A stretch of DNA of 64,000 bases from a virus, in IMG/VR virus record IMGVR_UViG_3300044796_000662, positions 1-64,000 of that record; one strand, given 5' to 3'. A program made the translations under genes and the position numbers. Under the pieces are notes generated by a model, which worked only from the letters and a program-made list of their open reading frames with translations, did no database searches and was not told the origin of the DNA. Positions within the stretch are counted from its first letter, which is position 1, and each line of letters starts with the position of its first letter. Positions 40,405 through 47,640 of the stretch are shown here, piece after piece.

Positions 40405-41856
40405 TCACCGGCTCTGGGAGAACTGCTTCAAGTGCTCGGGAAGCTCCGGTTTTTCGGCCACGCCTCCGGACATGATCTTCTCGAAGCGCTCCGTGATCTT
40501 GGGGTCCCAAGTCGTGTGCGCGGATGTGATGCCGAAGTTCGTCAACGCGAACAACTCCGCGAACTGCTCCGAGAGTGCTCCGAAGCCATCCTTGGCGCTG
40601 TACGGAGTCGTGTTCCACTCAGACCGGGCGAAGTCCACGGGGACGTGATGCTTGTGGTCGTAGCGGTGCCCCAGCTCGTGGACGATGATGTACTCGAAGC
40701 TACCGTACGACTTGCCCGAACGCGAAAGCACAGCAGGGGTTGCGCGAACGAGCAACGTGTCCGAGTCCGACTTGTACTTGCCGCTTGCGTGCGAGCCGCC
40801 GAAGTCCGCAGGGCTCGCGAGGACTACCTTGAGGCCGCCCGTGAGGGCTCCCTTGCGCCAGCCCTTCAAGTCCTTGAAGATCGCATCGAGGCGTCCAGCG
40901 TACAGGGCGAGCTTCTTCTCGTCGAAGCCGACGCTGTTGATGAAGACGTTGCCGTCGAGCTTCAGTTCTTTCGGAACGACCTTGCCGCCCTCGGAAGAGA
41001 AGTAGCGCGTGAGGGCGTCGAGCTGCGGTTCGATCTTCGACCATGCAGCCTCAATGGTGTCCCGAACACCCTTCTCTCGCTCGGGCGTGGCCATGTCGTG
41101 CATGTTGATGCCGGACTTGAGCCACCAGTGCAGCTTGAGCATCTCCTCCTTGAGCGCCTTCTGACCCTTCGGAGTCTTGGACGAGAGGATGGCGAAGTTG
41201 TCGGTCATCCAGTCCGCGATCTCAGTGCCTTTGGCTACCTGCAACGGGGAGTCCGCGAACAGTTCCTTCATCTTGCGCTGGAAGTCGTTGGCAAGAGAGG
41301 CGGTCACATAGCTTCGTGCCGCAACGCGCAGGGACAACGTCTCGTCTTCCTGCTCCGCCTCCAGGGGCAGCTTGACCACGATACGGTTCGCCCCCTTGTC
41401 GCCGCCCCAGACCACGATCTCATCGACGGTCCAGGTGACGGGGTCGATGGGTTGGTCAGCCGGCTGAGGTCCGCTGTCCTCGTACGCAAGGGTCACGTGC
41501 GGGCGGTACTCCGGGTACTTCTTGCTGTACTCAATGCCGGCGGCGTCGAAGGCAGCGCAGAGGTTCTTGCGGAACTCGTGCAGCGCCGGGGACTCGATGA
41601 GGGCGACGATAGGCACACCATCGTCCCCGGACTTGAAGGACGAGATGACCTTCGTGCTCACCTGGAACGGAGCTGTCCTACGAGCCGTGACGTATGCCAC
41701 GATGGCCGCCTGCGCCACCTGTTCGATGGGCACGTCCTTGCCAAGGTGGTGGATCGTGACGTGGTGGTGGTCCTCAGGCTCTAGCTTGCCTGGCACCTCG
41801 TACTGACCGAGGACATCACTGACCTCGGTAGGAACCTTGAGCCCGATGAACGCCAC
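40405..41856 (-). CDS. 2H phosphoesterase-zinc metallopeptidase fusion
   Basis: 483 aa. Domain 1 (about 1-160) has H-V-T-I-H-H-L near 34 and P-H-V-T-L-A-Y near 131, the two HxTx motifs of 2H phosphoesterases (LigT/CPDase; anti-CBASS Acb1 also has this fold). A short R-V-A-A-R-S segment near 190 begins the second part, a zincin with I-V-H-E-L-G-H-R-Y-D-H near 404. GTG 41856 is chosen because a 25-codon ORF ends TAG just before it with AGGAG between. Confidence 0.75.
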   Translation of the reverse strand: MAFIGLKVPTEVSDVLGQYEVPGKLEPEDHHHVTIHHLGKDVPIEQVAQAAIVAYVTARRTAPFQVSTKVISSFKSGDDGVPIVALIESPALHEFRKNLCAAFDAAGIEYSKKYPEYRPHVTLAYEDSGPQPADQPIDPVTWTVDEIVVWGGDKGANRIVVKLPLEAEQEDETLSLRVAARSYVTASLANDFQRKMKELFADSPLQVAKGTEIADWMTDNFAILSSKTPKGQKALKEEMLKLHWWLKSGINMHDMATPEREKGVRDTIEAAWSKIEPQLDALTRYFSSEGGKVVPKELKLDGNVFINSVGFDEKKLALYAGRLDAIFKDLKGWRKGALTGGLKVVLASPADFGGSHASGKYKSDSDTLLVRATPAVLSRSGKSYGSFEYIIVHELGHRYDHKHHVPVDFARSEWNTTPYSAKDGFGALSEQFAELFALTNFGITSAHTTWDPKITERFEKIMSGGVAEKPELPEHLKQFSQSR

Positions 41857-41860
41857 GCTC

Positions 41861-41938
41861 CTACCGGCACACAAGAAGGCTAGTAGCGGCGGCCTCCACG
41901 GCATACGCCACGGATGTAGCTGGGATTTTACGGGACAT
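41861..41938 (-). CDS. Putative 25-aa leader ORF
   Basis: M-S-R-K-I-P-A-T-S-V-A-Y-A-V, ending C-R-stop. It starts 13 nt after a GGTGTA element and stops 4 nt before the GTG of the 2H/metallopeptidase gene, which suggests translational coupling. Translation itself is unproven. Confidence 0.4.
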   Translation of the reverse strand: MSRKIPATSVAYAVEAAATSLLVCR

Positions 41939-41951
41939 GCTGGACCCCCAA

Positions 41952-41957
41952 TACACC
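41952..41957 (-). promoter_or_regulatory. GGTGTA element of leader + 2H/metallopeptidase gene
   Basis: 13 nt before the 25-codon leader ORF. Confidence 0.55.
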
Positions 41958-41989
41958 GGGCCAGGATTTCCTTTTACCCCCACTGGGCT

Positions 41990-42241
41990 GTGGAAGCACT
42001 GACTCGACTCTGTGAAGCTGTACGAACGCTCTCCCCTCAGGGAGAAGTGCGGTTCAGGGGTGTCCCTGATCGCGAAGACTATTGGGTGTGCAACGTGTGG
42101 GTCAGCGACGTGATCCTGTTTCAGTCGGCCGCCGGCCCGTTGGACGAGGTCATCGACCAGGTTCTCTCGAAGATTAAGGCCATGTCGCAGCGGGCTCTTC
42201 GTATTCTGGGACCTGACGGCAACCCACCCGACACGGTGTAA
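41990..42241 (+). CDS. Unknown ~83-aa protein
   Basis: The frame is open further upstream but runs antisense to the leader ORF; the first sensible start is GTG 41990. V-E-A-L-T-R-L-C-E-A-V-R, then beta strands, then helix. Ends D-T-V-stop, where the stop overlaps a GGTGTA element used by the next gene. No ribosome site seen, so the start is uncertain. Confidence 0.4.
   Translation: MEALTRLCEAVRTLSPQGEVRFRGVPDREDYWVCNVWVSDVILFQSAAGPLDEVIDQVLSKIKAMSQRALRILGPDGNPPDTV
42235..42240 (+). promoter_or_regulatory. GGTGTA element
   Basis: 13 nt before ATG 42254; overlaps the preceding V-stop codons. Confidence 0.55.
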
Positions 42242-42253
42242 GATCCGGCGCCG

Positions 42254-42589
42254 ATGGCGCCAACCGATCCTCCGGAACCGTTCATCATCATCCATGGCCG
42301 CCGTTCAGGCATGAGCGCCATGAGTGCCCTGATCAATGGCGCGCTGCGCGAGTTCACAGACGCGTTGAGCCTCGGCCCGTGGTGGAACGAGTCGTTCAGC
42401 TCGAATGAGATCCGTGTCCTTCACAAGGTCTTGCAACCACCCGCCAAGCACAAGAAGAAGCCGAAGAGGCGTCGTAGACGCAACAACCCGCGACCGAATC
42501 GCCGGCGCAAGGCACAGAAGCTACGCGCTGCGAAACAGCGCCCGACGTGGTATCAACACATCACAGATGGGGATGAAGGCCATGAGTGA
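42254..42589 (+). CDS. Basic protein, probable nucleic-acid binder
   Basis: 111 aa. N-terminal F-I-I-I-H-G-R-R-S-G-M-S looks like a relic P-loop turn but lacks the Walker lysine. The C-terminal 45 residues are almost continuous Lys/Arg (K-K-P-K-R-R-R-R-R). ATG is 13 nt after a GGTGTA element. Confidence 0.55.
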   Translation: MAPTDPPEPFIIIHGRRSGMSAMSALINGALREFTDALSLGPWWNESFSSNEIRVLHKVLQPPAKHKKKPKRRRRRNNPRPNRRRKAQKLRAAKQRPTWYQHITDGDEGHE

Positions 42590-43025
42590 CGACGACCAGA
42601 GACTTCCAGAAGGACGACCGGGTGAACTGGTCATCGGCACATCACCTGAGCGCATCCTCGTCCGCATCGCTGCCGATGGCACGTTGACCTACGGCCCCGA
42701 GTACACGCCCGACGAAGCCGCACAGGTCTTCTGGCAGGCTCTCGCTCGTCAGCGTGAGGGCGGCGAGGAGAAGATGGTGCTGCTCGCCCACGTCGAGAAG
42801 CTACTTGCACGCATCGGGGAGCAAGACTTGCGGACCGAGACGGCTCGGATGCAGGCCAGCGAGACCAAGAGCGCGCACGACGAGTTCCAGGCAGAACGCG
42901 CCACGGGCCAGCTCGAAGTTCTCGTACACGAGCTGATCGAACTGGCCCGTGGCATCGCCCTTCGTGACCGGGACAATGCCAAGGCTGCACCGCCCAAGGG
43001 CGCTCCACCGAGCACCCTGAACTAG
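42582..43025 (+). CDS. Unknown 147-aa protein
   Basis: GAAGG precedes ATG; 8-nt overlap with the basic-protein gene. Beta-rich N-terminus, then a long helix (V-E-K-L-L-A-R-I-G-E-Q). TAG shared as CTAG with the convergent gene. Confidence 0.6.
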   Translation: MSDDDQRLPEGRPGELVIGTSPERILVRIAADGTLTYGPEYTPDEAAQVFWQALARQREGGEEKMVLLAHVEKLLARIGEQDLRTETARMQASETKSAHDEFQAERATGQLEVLVHELIELARGIALRDRDNAKAAPPKGAPPSTLN

Positions 43026-43486
43026 TATTCGTCGTCGCCCATAAGGCGCCGCCAGGCCGTGAGGATGATGCCCTCCTTGAGCCTGGCCTTCGCGTGCTTG
43101 ATGACGCGTTCGCAAGTCTTGACGTCGAAGCGGCCGATGTGCGCGGTCTCCTTCGTCATCCCGAGCTTCTGTGCGAGCCACTTGTAGGCGTCGTCCCGGC
43201 TCATCTTCCCGGTCTTCCAGAGCTGGTCGAAGATCTCGTGAGCGCGCATGCGGGCCTCACGTGTGAGCGTGTCCCCCGGGGTGCCCATCGGCGAACCGTC
43301 CGGGTGTGCCCCGTGTGTTCCACGGCACGTCGGGTAGCGTGCGCACCCGTAGAAGTGGCCGGTAGGCAGAGCGATGAGGCGCATCTTGGACATGCCGCAC
43401 TCGCCGCAGGTGAGGTCATCCCTTTCGCCAGGGAACCGCGGTCCGACGTCTTCGAACCCGATGTCCTCGATCATCCCGGGGAGCAT
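43022..43486 (-). CDS. DUF3268-like zinc-finger protein with RLM-acidic tail
   Basis: 154 aa. C-G-E-C-G near 28, F-Y-G-C-A-R-Y-P-T-C-R-G-T-H-G-A-H near 45-60, then a helical region (A-H-E-I-F-D-Q-L-W) that matches the zinc-finger-containing DUF3268 family. Ends LTAWRRLMGDDEY. GTG/ATG alternatives exist within 15 nt; ATG 43486 follows the upstream stop by 2 nt. Confidence 0.7.
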   Translation of the reverse strand: MLPGMIEDIGFEDVGPRFPGERDDLTCGECGMSKMRLIALPTGHFYGCARYPTCRGTHGAHPDGSPMGTPGDTLTREARMRAHEIFDQLWKTGKMSRDDAYKWLAQKLGMTKETAHIGRFDVKTCERVIKHAKARLKEGIILTAWRRLMGDDEY

Positions 43487-43488
43487 GG

Positions 43489-43932
43489 TCAGAGCTGCGC
43501 GGGGATCGTGACCTTGTCCGTCTTCGACGACTGGTAGACGTCCTCTGCCGTGACCCACGAGCACGGCGTTGGCGTGGGGTCGAGAACGATGGAGATGGTG
43601 TCATCGGTCTCACCCTTGACGAGCGAGAACTCGTACAGCCTGGGCTGCTTGCGACGCGTGAAGCATTGGATGCGGTAGTGGCCGTACCCGGTGAGGTCCC
43701 GCTCCCGGACGCGCATCTCGACAGCCTGGGAGCTGGTTGGCGTGCGGATGGTCGTGCGTTGTGTGGCCGAAGCAGCGATGGGGATGGCCACCGGCTTGTC
43801 GTCGGTGCCGTTCGCACGGAAGATCACGAGATCTTCCTCGTCGGCGGTTGTCATGGTCTCGATGCGCACGAAGCCTTCGCCGTCGATCGTCTCGACCTCC
43901 GGCGCATCATCGGTGAGGGTCATACGGATCAT
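43489..43932 (-). CDS. Unknown 147-aa beta-rich protein
   Basis: Mostly strands, ending K-V-T-I-P-A-Q-L. ATG 43932 is 10 nt after a GGTGTA element; an upstream TTG would fall inside the spacer and is rejected. Confidence 0.6.
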   Translation of the reverse strand: MIRMTLTDDAPEVETIDGEGFVRIETMTTADEEDLVIFRANGTDDKPVAIPIAASATQRTTIRTPTSSQAVEMRVRERDLTGYGHYRIQCFTRRKQPRLYEFSLVKGETDDTISIVLDPTPTPCSWVTAEDVYQSSKTDKVTIPAQL

Positions 43933-43942
43933 GTCCGGCAAT

Positions 43943-43948
43943 TACACC
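43943..43948 (-). promoter_or_regulatory. GGTGTA element
   Basis: 10 nt before ATG 43932. Confidence 0.6.
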
Positions 43949-43960
43949 GAACAGCGTCCC

Positions 43961-44971
43961 TCAGGCGTCGTTCTCCGCCGTCCAGGCCAGGCCGTCCTCG
44001 ACACGCGAGGCGAGCTTGGGGTGGTGCTCCCGGAGCAGAGCCCTGTTCCTGGCCGTGTCAGCGAAGCCGACCAGAACTCCGACCGGACAACCGCCCGGCA
44101 CCTTGATCCACCGCTCGACGGCATCGACGAAGTGGTTGAGCCCTCGAAGGAGCTTCTGGCGCTGCGGGTGTTCGAGCGCCCGCTCCAGGCTGTCAAAGGT
44201 GAGGACGATGCGGTTCACGAGACTGTTCTGCGCCGCGAGCGTCATGACCATGCAGAGCATCTCGGCTTGCTGCGCGGTCGTCTCCACCTTGGTAGTCACG
44301 CCGACCGTGGCGATGAGCTTCTCTTGCGCTTCCGAAAGGGGCTTGCCTCCCGCCCAAAGAAGCGCGGCGTCGAAGACCTCCTGCGCGGGGGTGAGGTTGA
44401 CGCTGTTCTCCTTGACGCGGAACCGTGCCTCCCACAGGAGCCGGTAGAGGTCGTGAGCGAGAAAGCCTTGCTGGTCTACCATTGTGGCCAGCGGCTCCTG
44501 GATGACGAGATCCTCGACGCCGATCAGACCCCAAAGCAGCTCCCACACGCCCTTGCGTGGCGGGCACCACACGGGCAGCACATCACGGCAGTCCGCCGGG
44601 ATCGAAGCCTCGCTGAGACGGGCCGTTGCATCCTCGATCACACCGACGTCGAGCCAGTGGGTCGTGTGCGGACCGTACACGTCTTCGACCGTTCCGACGC
44701 GGAACCTCTCCCACTTGGGCGAGAGGTAGCGCTGGAAGTAGAAGCGGCGGTCTTCTCGGCTCGGTCCGGGTATGACGAACATCGGCAAGCGGTCTTCCGA
44801 ATGAAACGTGAGGGTCCAGCGAACGACGCGGTCTATTGGTAGCGAGAATGTGTCCGAGATGAAAGAGGGTCGCGTCGATGACGACGGAGACACCTCCTCG
44901 TCATCGTCCACAGGTTTTGCAGGTACTCGGGGATGGCGTTTCACGGGACGGCCCTTCAGACGGACCCCCAA
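43961..44971 (-). CDS. Unknown 336-aa protein
   Basis: TTG start inferred from the element spacing (11 nt after GGTGTA at 44983-44988) and frame; GTG 44944, with GAAGGG upstream, is the alternative. The basic N-terminus is followed by an acidic stretch and a mainly helical body (L-T-P-A-Q-E-V-F-D-A-A-L-L-W-A-G-G). No nucleotide-binding motif found. Confidence 0.55.
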   Translation of the reverse strand: MGVRLKGRPVKRHPRVPAKPVDDDEEVSPSSSTRPSFISDTFSLPIDRVVRWTLTFHSEDRLPMFVIPGPSREDRRFYFQRYLSPKWERFRVGTVEDVYGPHTTHWLDVGVIEDATARLSEASIPADCRDVLPVWCPPRKGVWELLWGLIGVEDLVIQEPLATMVDQQGFLAHDLYRLLWEARFRVKENSVNLTPAQEVFDAALLWAGGKPLSEAQEKLIATVGVTTKVETTAQQAEMLCMVMTLAAQNSLVNRIVLTFDSLERALEHPQRQKLLRGLNHFVDAVERWIKVPGGCPVGVLVGFADTARNRALLREHHPKLASRVEDGLAWTAENDA

Positions 44972-44982
44972 CCTTGGGGATC

Positions 44983-44988
44983 TACACC
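44983..44988 (-). promoter_or_regulatory. GGTGTA element
   Basis: 11 nt before an in-frame TTG (44971); 38 nt before GTG 44944. Confidence 0.5.
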
Positions 44989-45063
44989 GAGAGCATCGCC
45001 TTTTTTGGGGGTAAACGCCAGGCACCGCATCTGAATCGGTGGTCGTCCTGGATTTTCCGGCAC

Positions 45064-45519
45064 TTACGGGACGGCGAGCAGGGCTGTCCGCATCCATTCG
45101 GGCACGGGACCCGCCTGATCGAAGCCGAAAGCCGCCCACCGATCCGGCACGTTTCGGAGCTGAAGAACACGGCTCCCCGAGACGACGCTCTGGATCAGGA
45201 GCGCGAGCATCTTCGCGCCCGCGACGCTTTTCTTCTTCTTCAGGACGCCGAACATCTTGGTCGCCGACGCCCCGACCTGCTCACCGCTCCACGCAGACAT
45301 CGACGCGGGCACGAAGAGGTAGCTCTTGACAAGCTCCTCACCCTGCTTCGCGGGAAACGTCTGCACGATCGCGAGAACGAGGGTGGCTTCGAAGAGCGCC
45401 GGATCCTTCTCCTGGAACGAGAAGCCGCGCATCGCGGGGAAGGAGCTGTAAAGGAGGCGCTGCTTCTCGTTCGGTTCTTCGCCGAGGAAGACACGGTGGA
45501 ACTTGTTGGGATCACTCAC
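45064..45519 (-). CDS. Unknown 151-aa protein
   Basis: GTG 45519 lies 11 nt after a GGTGTA element; ATG 45531 would overlap the element itself. Alpha/beta composition with a K-K-K-K turn near 93. No family recognised. Confidence 0.55.
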   Translation of the reverse strand: MSDPNKFHRVFLGEEPNEKQRLLYSSFPAMRGFSFQEKDPALFEATLVLAIVQTFPAKQGEELVKSYLFVPASMSAWSGEQVGASATKMFGVLKKKKSVAGAKMLALLIQSVVSGSRVLQLRNVPDRWAAFGFDQAGPVPEWMRTALLAVP

Positions 45520-45530
45520 GACCAGGGACA

Positions 45531-45536
45531 TACACC
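45531..45536 (-). promoter_or_regulatory. GGTGTA element
   Basis: 11 nt before GTG 45519. Confidence 0.55.
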
Positions 45537-45577
45537 AGCAAGGCGCAGAAAAAAGTCCGTAGGAAGTTGGCCCGTGC

Positions 45578-45583
45578 GGTGTA
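45578..45583 (+). promoter_or_regulatory. GGTGTA element
   Basis: 11 nt before ATG 45595; supports that uncertain gene. Confidence 0.55.
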
Positions 45584-45594
45584 CTCCAGGTCTC

Positions 45595-46107
45595 ATGCCC
45601 TCGCTGGGGGTTCGTCCACAAGTTTCCGGTAGTTCTCTTGTAGACGAACCCTCCAAGTCACCGAAGCGAACCCCCGCCCCATCCCCAAAGCGCATGGAAC
45701 TTCTTGCAGTCTGGCCCGAGCGTGACTATCTATCGACGATCTTGTCGAAGGTCAGCTCCCTCGTGCGGCCGGACTCTGTGTCAAATCTCCACGAAATTGC
45801 AGCACTCTGCGCCCCTCGAAGTTTGGGGGACGTGGCTGACGGACGGTCTCATTGCTCGGTTCGCCGAGACAGGACCGCCCGCTATCGGAGGCAAGATGAA
45901 CCAGGTCAATCAAAGGGTCGAGGGGACACCGGCACGCAGCATTCCGCCGGCAAAGATGGGTCGAGGCCACGGCCTCACTCTCTTCGCGTCCTCTCTCGTC
46001 GTTGGCACCGCACTGGTGTTCGCTTGGGCGATTCCCGCCCGGTCGAGCATCAATCCGCCAGTGCCGGCGTCCCCCGTTCTCCAGGGAGCCACTCTCGCTT
46101 CCGTTGA
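45595..46107 (+). CDS. Uncertain gene, possible frameshift into the muramidase
   Basis: ATG 45595 is 11 nt after a GGTGTA element, as for real genes. About 65 residues (to H-E-I-A-A-L) look native; beyond ~45800 this frame turns Arg/Ser/His-rich and overlaps the muramidase gene by 212 nt. The +1 frame from ~45800 (P-L-E-V-W-G-T-W-L-T-D-G-L) looks more native and runs into the muramidase ATG. Either a +1 shift or a sequencing error is possible. Confidence 0.35.
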   Translation: MPSLGVRPQVSGSSLVDEPSKSPKRTPAPSPKRMELLAVWPERDYLSTILSKVSSLVRPDSVSNLHEIAALCAPRSLGDVADGRSHCSVRRDRTARYRRQDEPGQSKGRGDTGTQHSAGKDGSRPRPHSLRVLSRRWHRTGVRLGDSRPVEHQSASAGVPRSPGSHSRFR

Positions 46108-46909
46108 GGAGAACAGGGTTCCCCCGCTGGAACTGGAAGAGCGACCCGTCGCAGACGTGAAGCTCTCGAAGTACCTCGCGGACTCCGCCCTCACGTGGGT
46201 GCAGAAGGCTCGCTCGTGGAACGAGTGGCCGGATTGCAGTGGCGTCGTGGGCACACGTGAGCACGAGCGGCTCTGCGCCAACTACGAGAAAGTGGAGCAC
46301 GAGACGACCAACGACACGCGCAAGCGCATCGAAAGCATCGCGCACGATGTCGCTACAGCGGCGACCGTCGAGTACGGTGCGTGGCCCAACGATCCGGGCA
46401 ACGCTCGGATGGCGGTGCTCGTGCTCGGGCTCGGCTTCGAGGAGACGCTCTTCCGCGGATACGTGGACGACGGCCGCTGCAATAGCAAGAGCTGGCAGTC
46501 CACGCCCGAGGGCATCAACCTCACCCGTATCGGCGGCACCTGCGACGGCACGCTCGCGCACTCGGTCTGGCAGATCCACACGGGAGACGGCATCCTGCTC
46601 TTGAACAACAAGGGCAAGGGCCAGGACTGGATGCACGTCATCGAGACGGTCCCCCAGCGAATCCTCGACGAGGATGCAAAGACCCCCATGGGGCTGCGCC
46701 AGTACGTGGACGGTGAGAACATCATCACCGACCGCCTGCTCGCCGCACGCACCGCATGGCGCATCGCCAGGCAGGCGCTCCGCATCGGGAAGTTCCAGAG
46801 CCTCTGCGCGTACACGGGCGAGTTGAACGGTGTCTGCCCCAAGGGGGACATCCGCCTCAACTTCGCGAACGGCTGGTGGCAGAACCACCCGTTCTCTCCC
46901 ACCAACTGA
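45896..46909 (+). CDS. Signal-anchored muramidase/lytic transglycosylase-like protein (candidate endolysin)
   Basis: 337 aa. A single N-terminal hydrophobic helix (about 27-47) with Lys/Arg before it looks like a signal anchor. A lysozyme-like core follows: G-F-E-E-T-L-F-R-G near 184 (putative catalytic Glu), D-D-G-R-C, and S-V-W-Q-I-H-T near 225. This arrangement fits phage cell-wall hydrolases. GGAGG 5 nt before ATG 45896. Confidence 0.65.
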   Translation: MNQVNQRVEGTPARSIPPAKMGRGHGLTLFASSLVVGTALVFAWAIPARSSINPPVPASPVLQGATLASVEENRVPPLELEERPVADVKLSKYLADSALTWVQKARSWNEWPDCSGVVGTREHERLCANYEKVEHETTNDTRKRIESIAHDVATAATVEYGAWPNDPGNARMAVLVLGLGFEETLFRGYVDDGRCNSKSWQSTPEGINLTRIGGTCDGTLAHSVWQIHTGDGILLLNNKGKGQDWMHVIETVPQRILDEDAKTPMGLRQYVDGENIITDRLLAARTAWRIARQALRIGKFQSLCAYTGELNGVCPKGDIRLNFANGWWQNHPFSPTN

Positions 46910-46936
46910 GCTTCCTCTTATTCCCTCAGTGAGGGT

Positions 46937-47326
46937 ATGACTGGTCAGGAACTCAGCGATCTCAAGGCCCGTATGTGGCAGGCGCACCACTACCACTGGA
47001 AGGTTGGCAAGGCCAACGAAGTGGCAGAGGAACTTGCAGCGATGGGCGCAACGATGCCGAAGGGTGTCGAGGCGCCCACCGCTCTGCACCTGCTCAAGAT
47101 GATCGAGCAGATCGAGGGTGGGGCTCCGGCTCCGAAGCCTGTGGTCTCGCCCCCGAAGCCCAAGGCGGAACCGCCGATGGTCAAGGTGGAGCCCAAGGTG
47201 GAAGCACCCCCGCCGCCCGCCCCCAAGGCCGAAGAGCCCCCGCAGGTCGAGTCGCACGAAGCTGGCGATGAAGACCTGGCCGAGATGCTCAACGTGCTCG
47301 GCAACCAGGAAATCAAGACGTCCTGA
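46937..47326 (+). CDS. Pro/Lys-rich protein, unknown
   Basis: 129 aa. Short helical N-terminus, then A-P-K-P/P-P-K-P repeats (residues ~55-100) and an acidic helix at the end. A small inverted repeat CCCTCAGTGAGGG precedes the start and includes the ribosome site. Confidence 0.6.
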   Translation: MTGQELSDLKARMWQAHHYHWKVGKANEVAEELAAMGATMPKGVEAPTALHLLKMIEQIEGGAPAPKPVVSPPKPKAEPPMVKVEPKVEAPPPPAPKAEEPPQVESHEAGDEDLAEMLNVLGNQEIKTS

Positions 47327-47627
47327 GCTGAGCCTCTCGGATCATCTCGATGAGTGCGCGCATTCGTTGCAGTGAGAGCCACTGCCGGTCGCGGATGCGG
47401 TACGCCCTGTAGATGACGAACTTCTTGGCCTCAAGCGCCAACTGTTCGAGCAATTTCGTCGAGATGGCGCTGTCAGACAAGGCTACAGGCTTGCCTGACA
47501 TTGCGTCTGCAAGCTGCCGGATCGCGATGAACCCTTGACGAAGACCCTGCACAGTCGGGGTACCGTAAAGGGAGAAACGTGCGGCCGCTCTCCTTATGTG
47601 GTTGAAAAAGCTCTTGTCTGGGCCCAT
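47313..47627 (-). CDS. Unknown 104-aa helical protein
   Basis: Helical, rich in R, A and L (I-R-R-A-A-A-R-F-S-L near residue 11). It overlaps the 3' end of the Pro/Lys-rich gene by 14 nt. ATG 47627 lacks an obvious ribosome site; a later start is possible. Confidence 0.5.
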   Translation of the reverse strand: MGPDKSFFNHIRRAAARFSLYGTPTVQGLRQGFIAIRQLADAMSGKPVALSDSAISTKLLEQLALEAKKFVIYRAYRIRDRQWLSLQRMRALIEMIREAQLRTS

Positions 47628-47640
47628 GAGCGAGGAACCG

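Noticed and set aside
42254-42589. P-loop NTPase call for the basic protein
   Set aside because: The H-G-R-R-S-G-M-S turn lacks the Walker A lysine and no Walker B is present.
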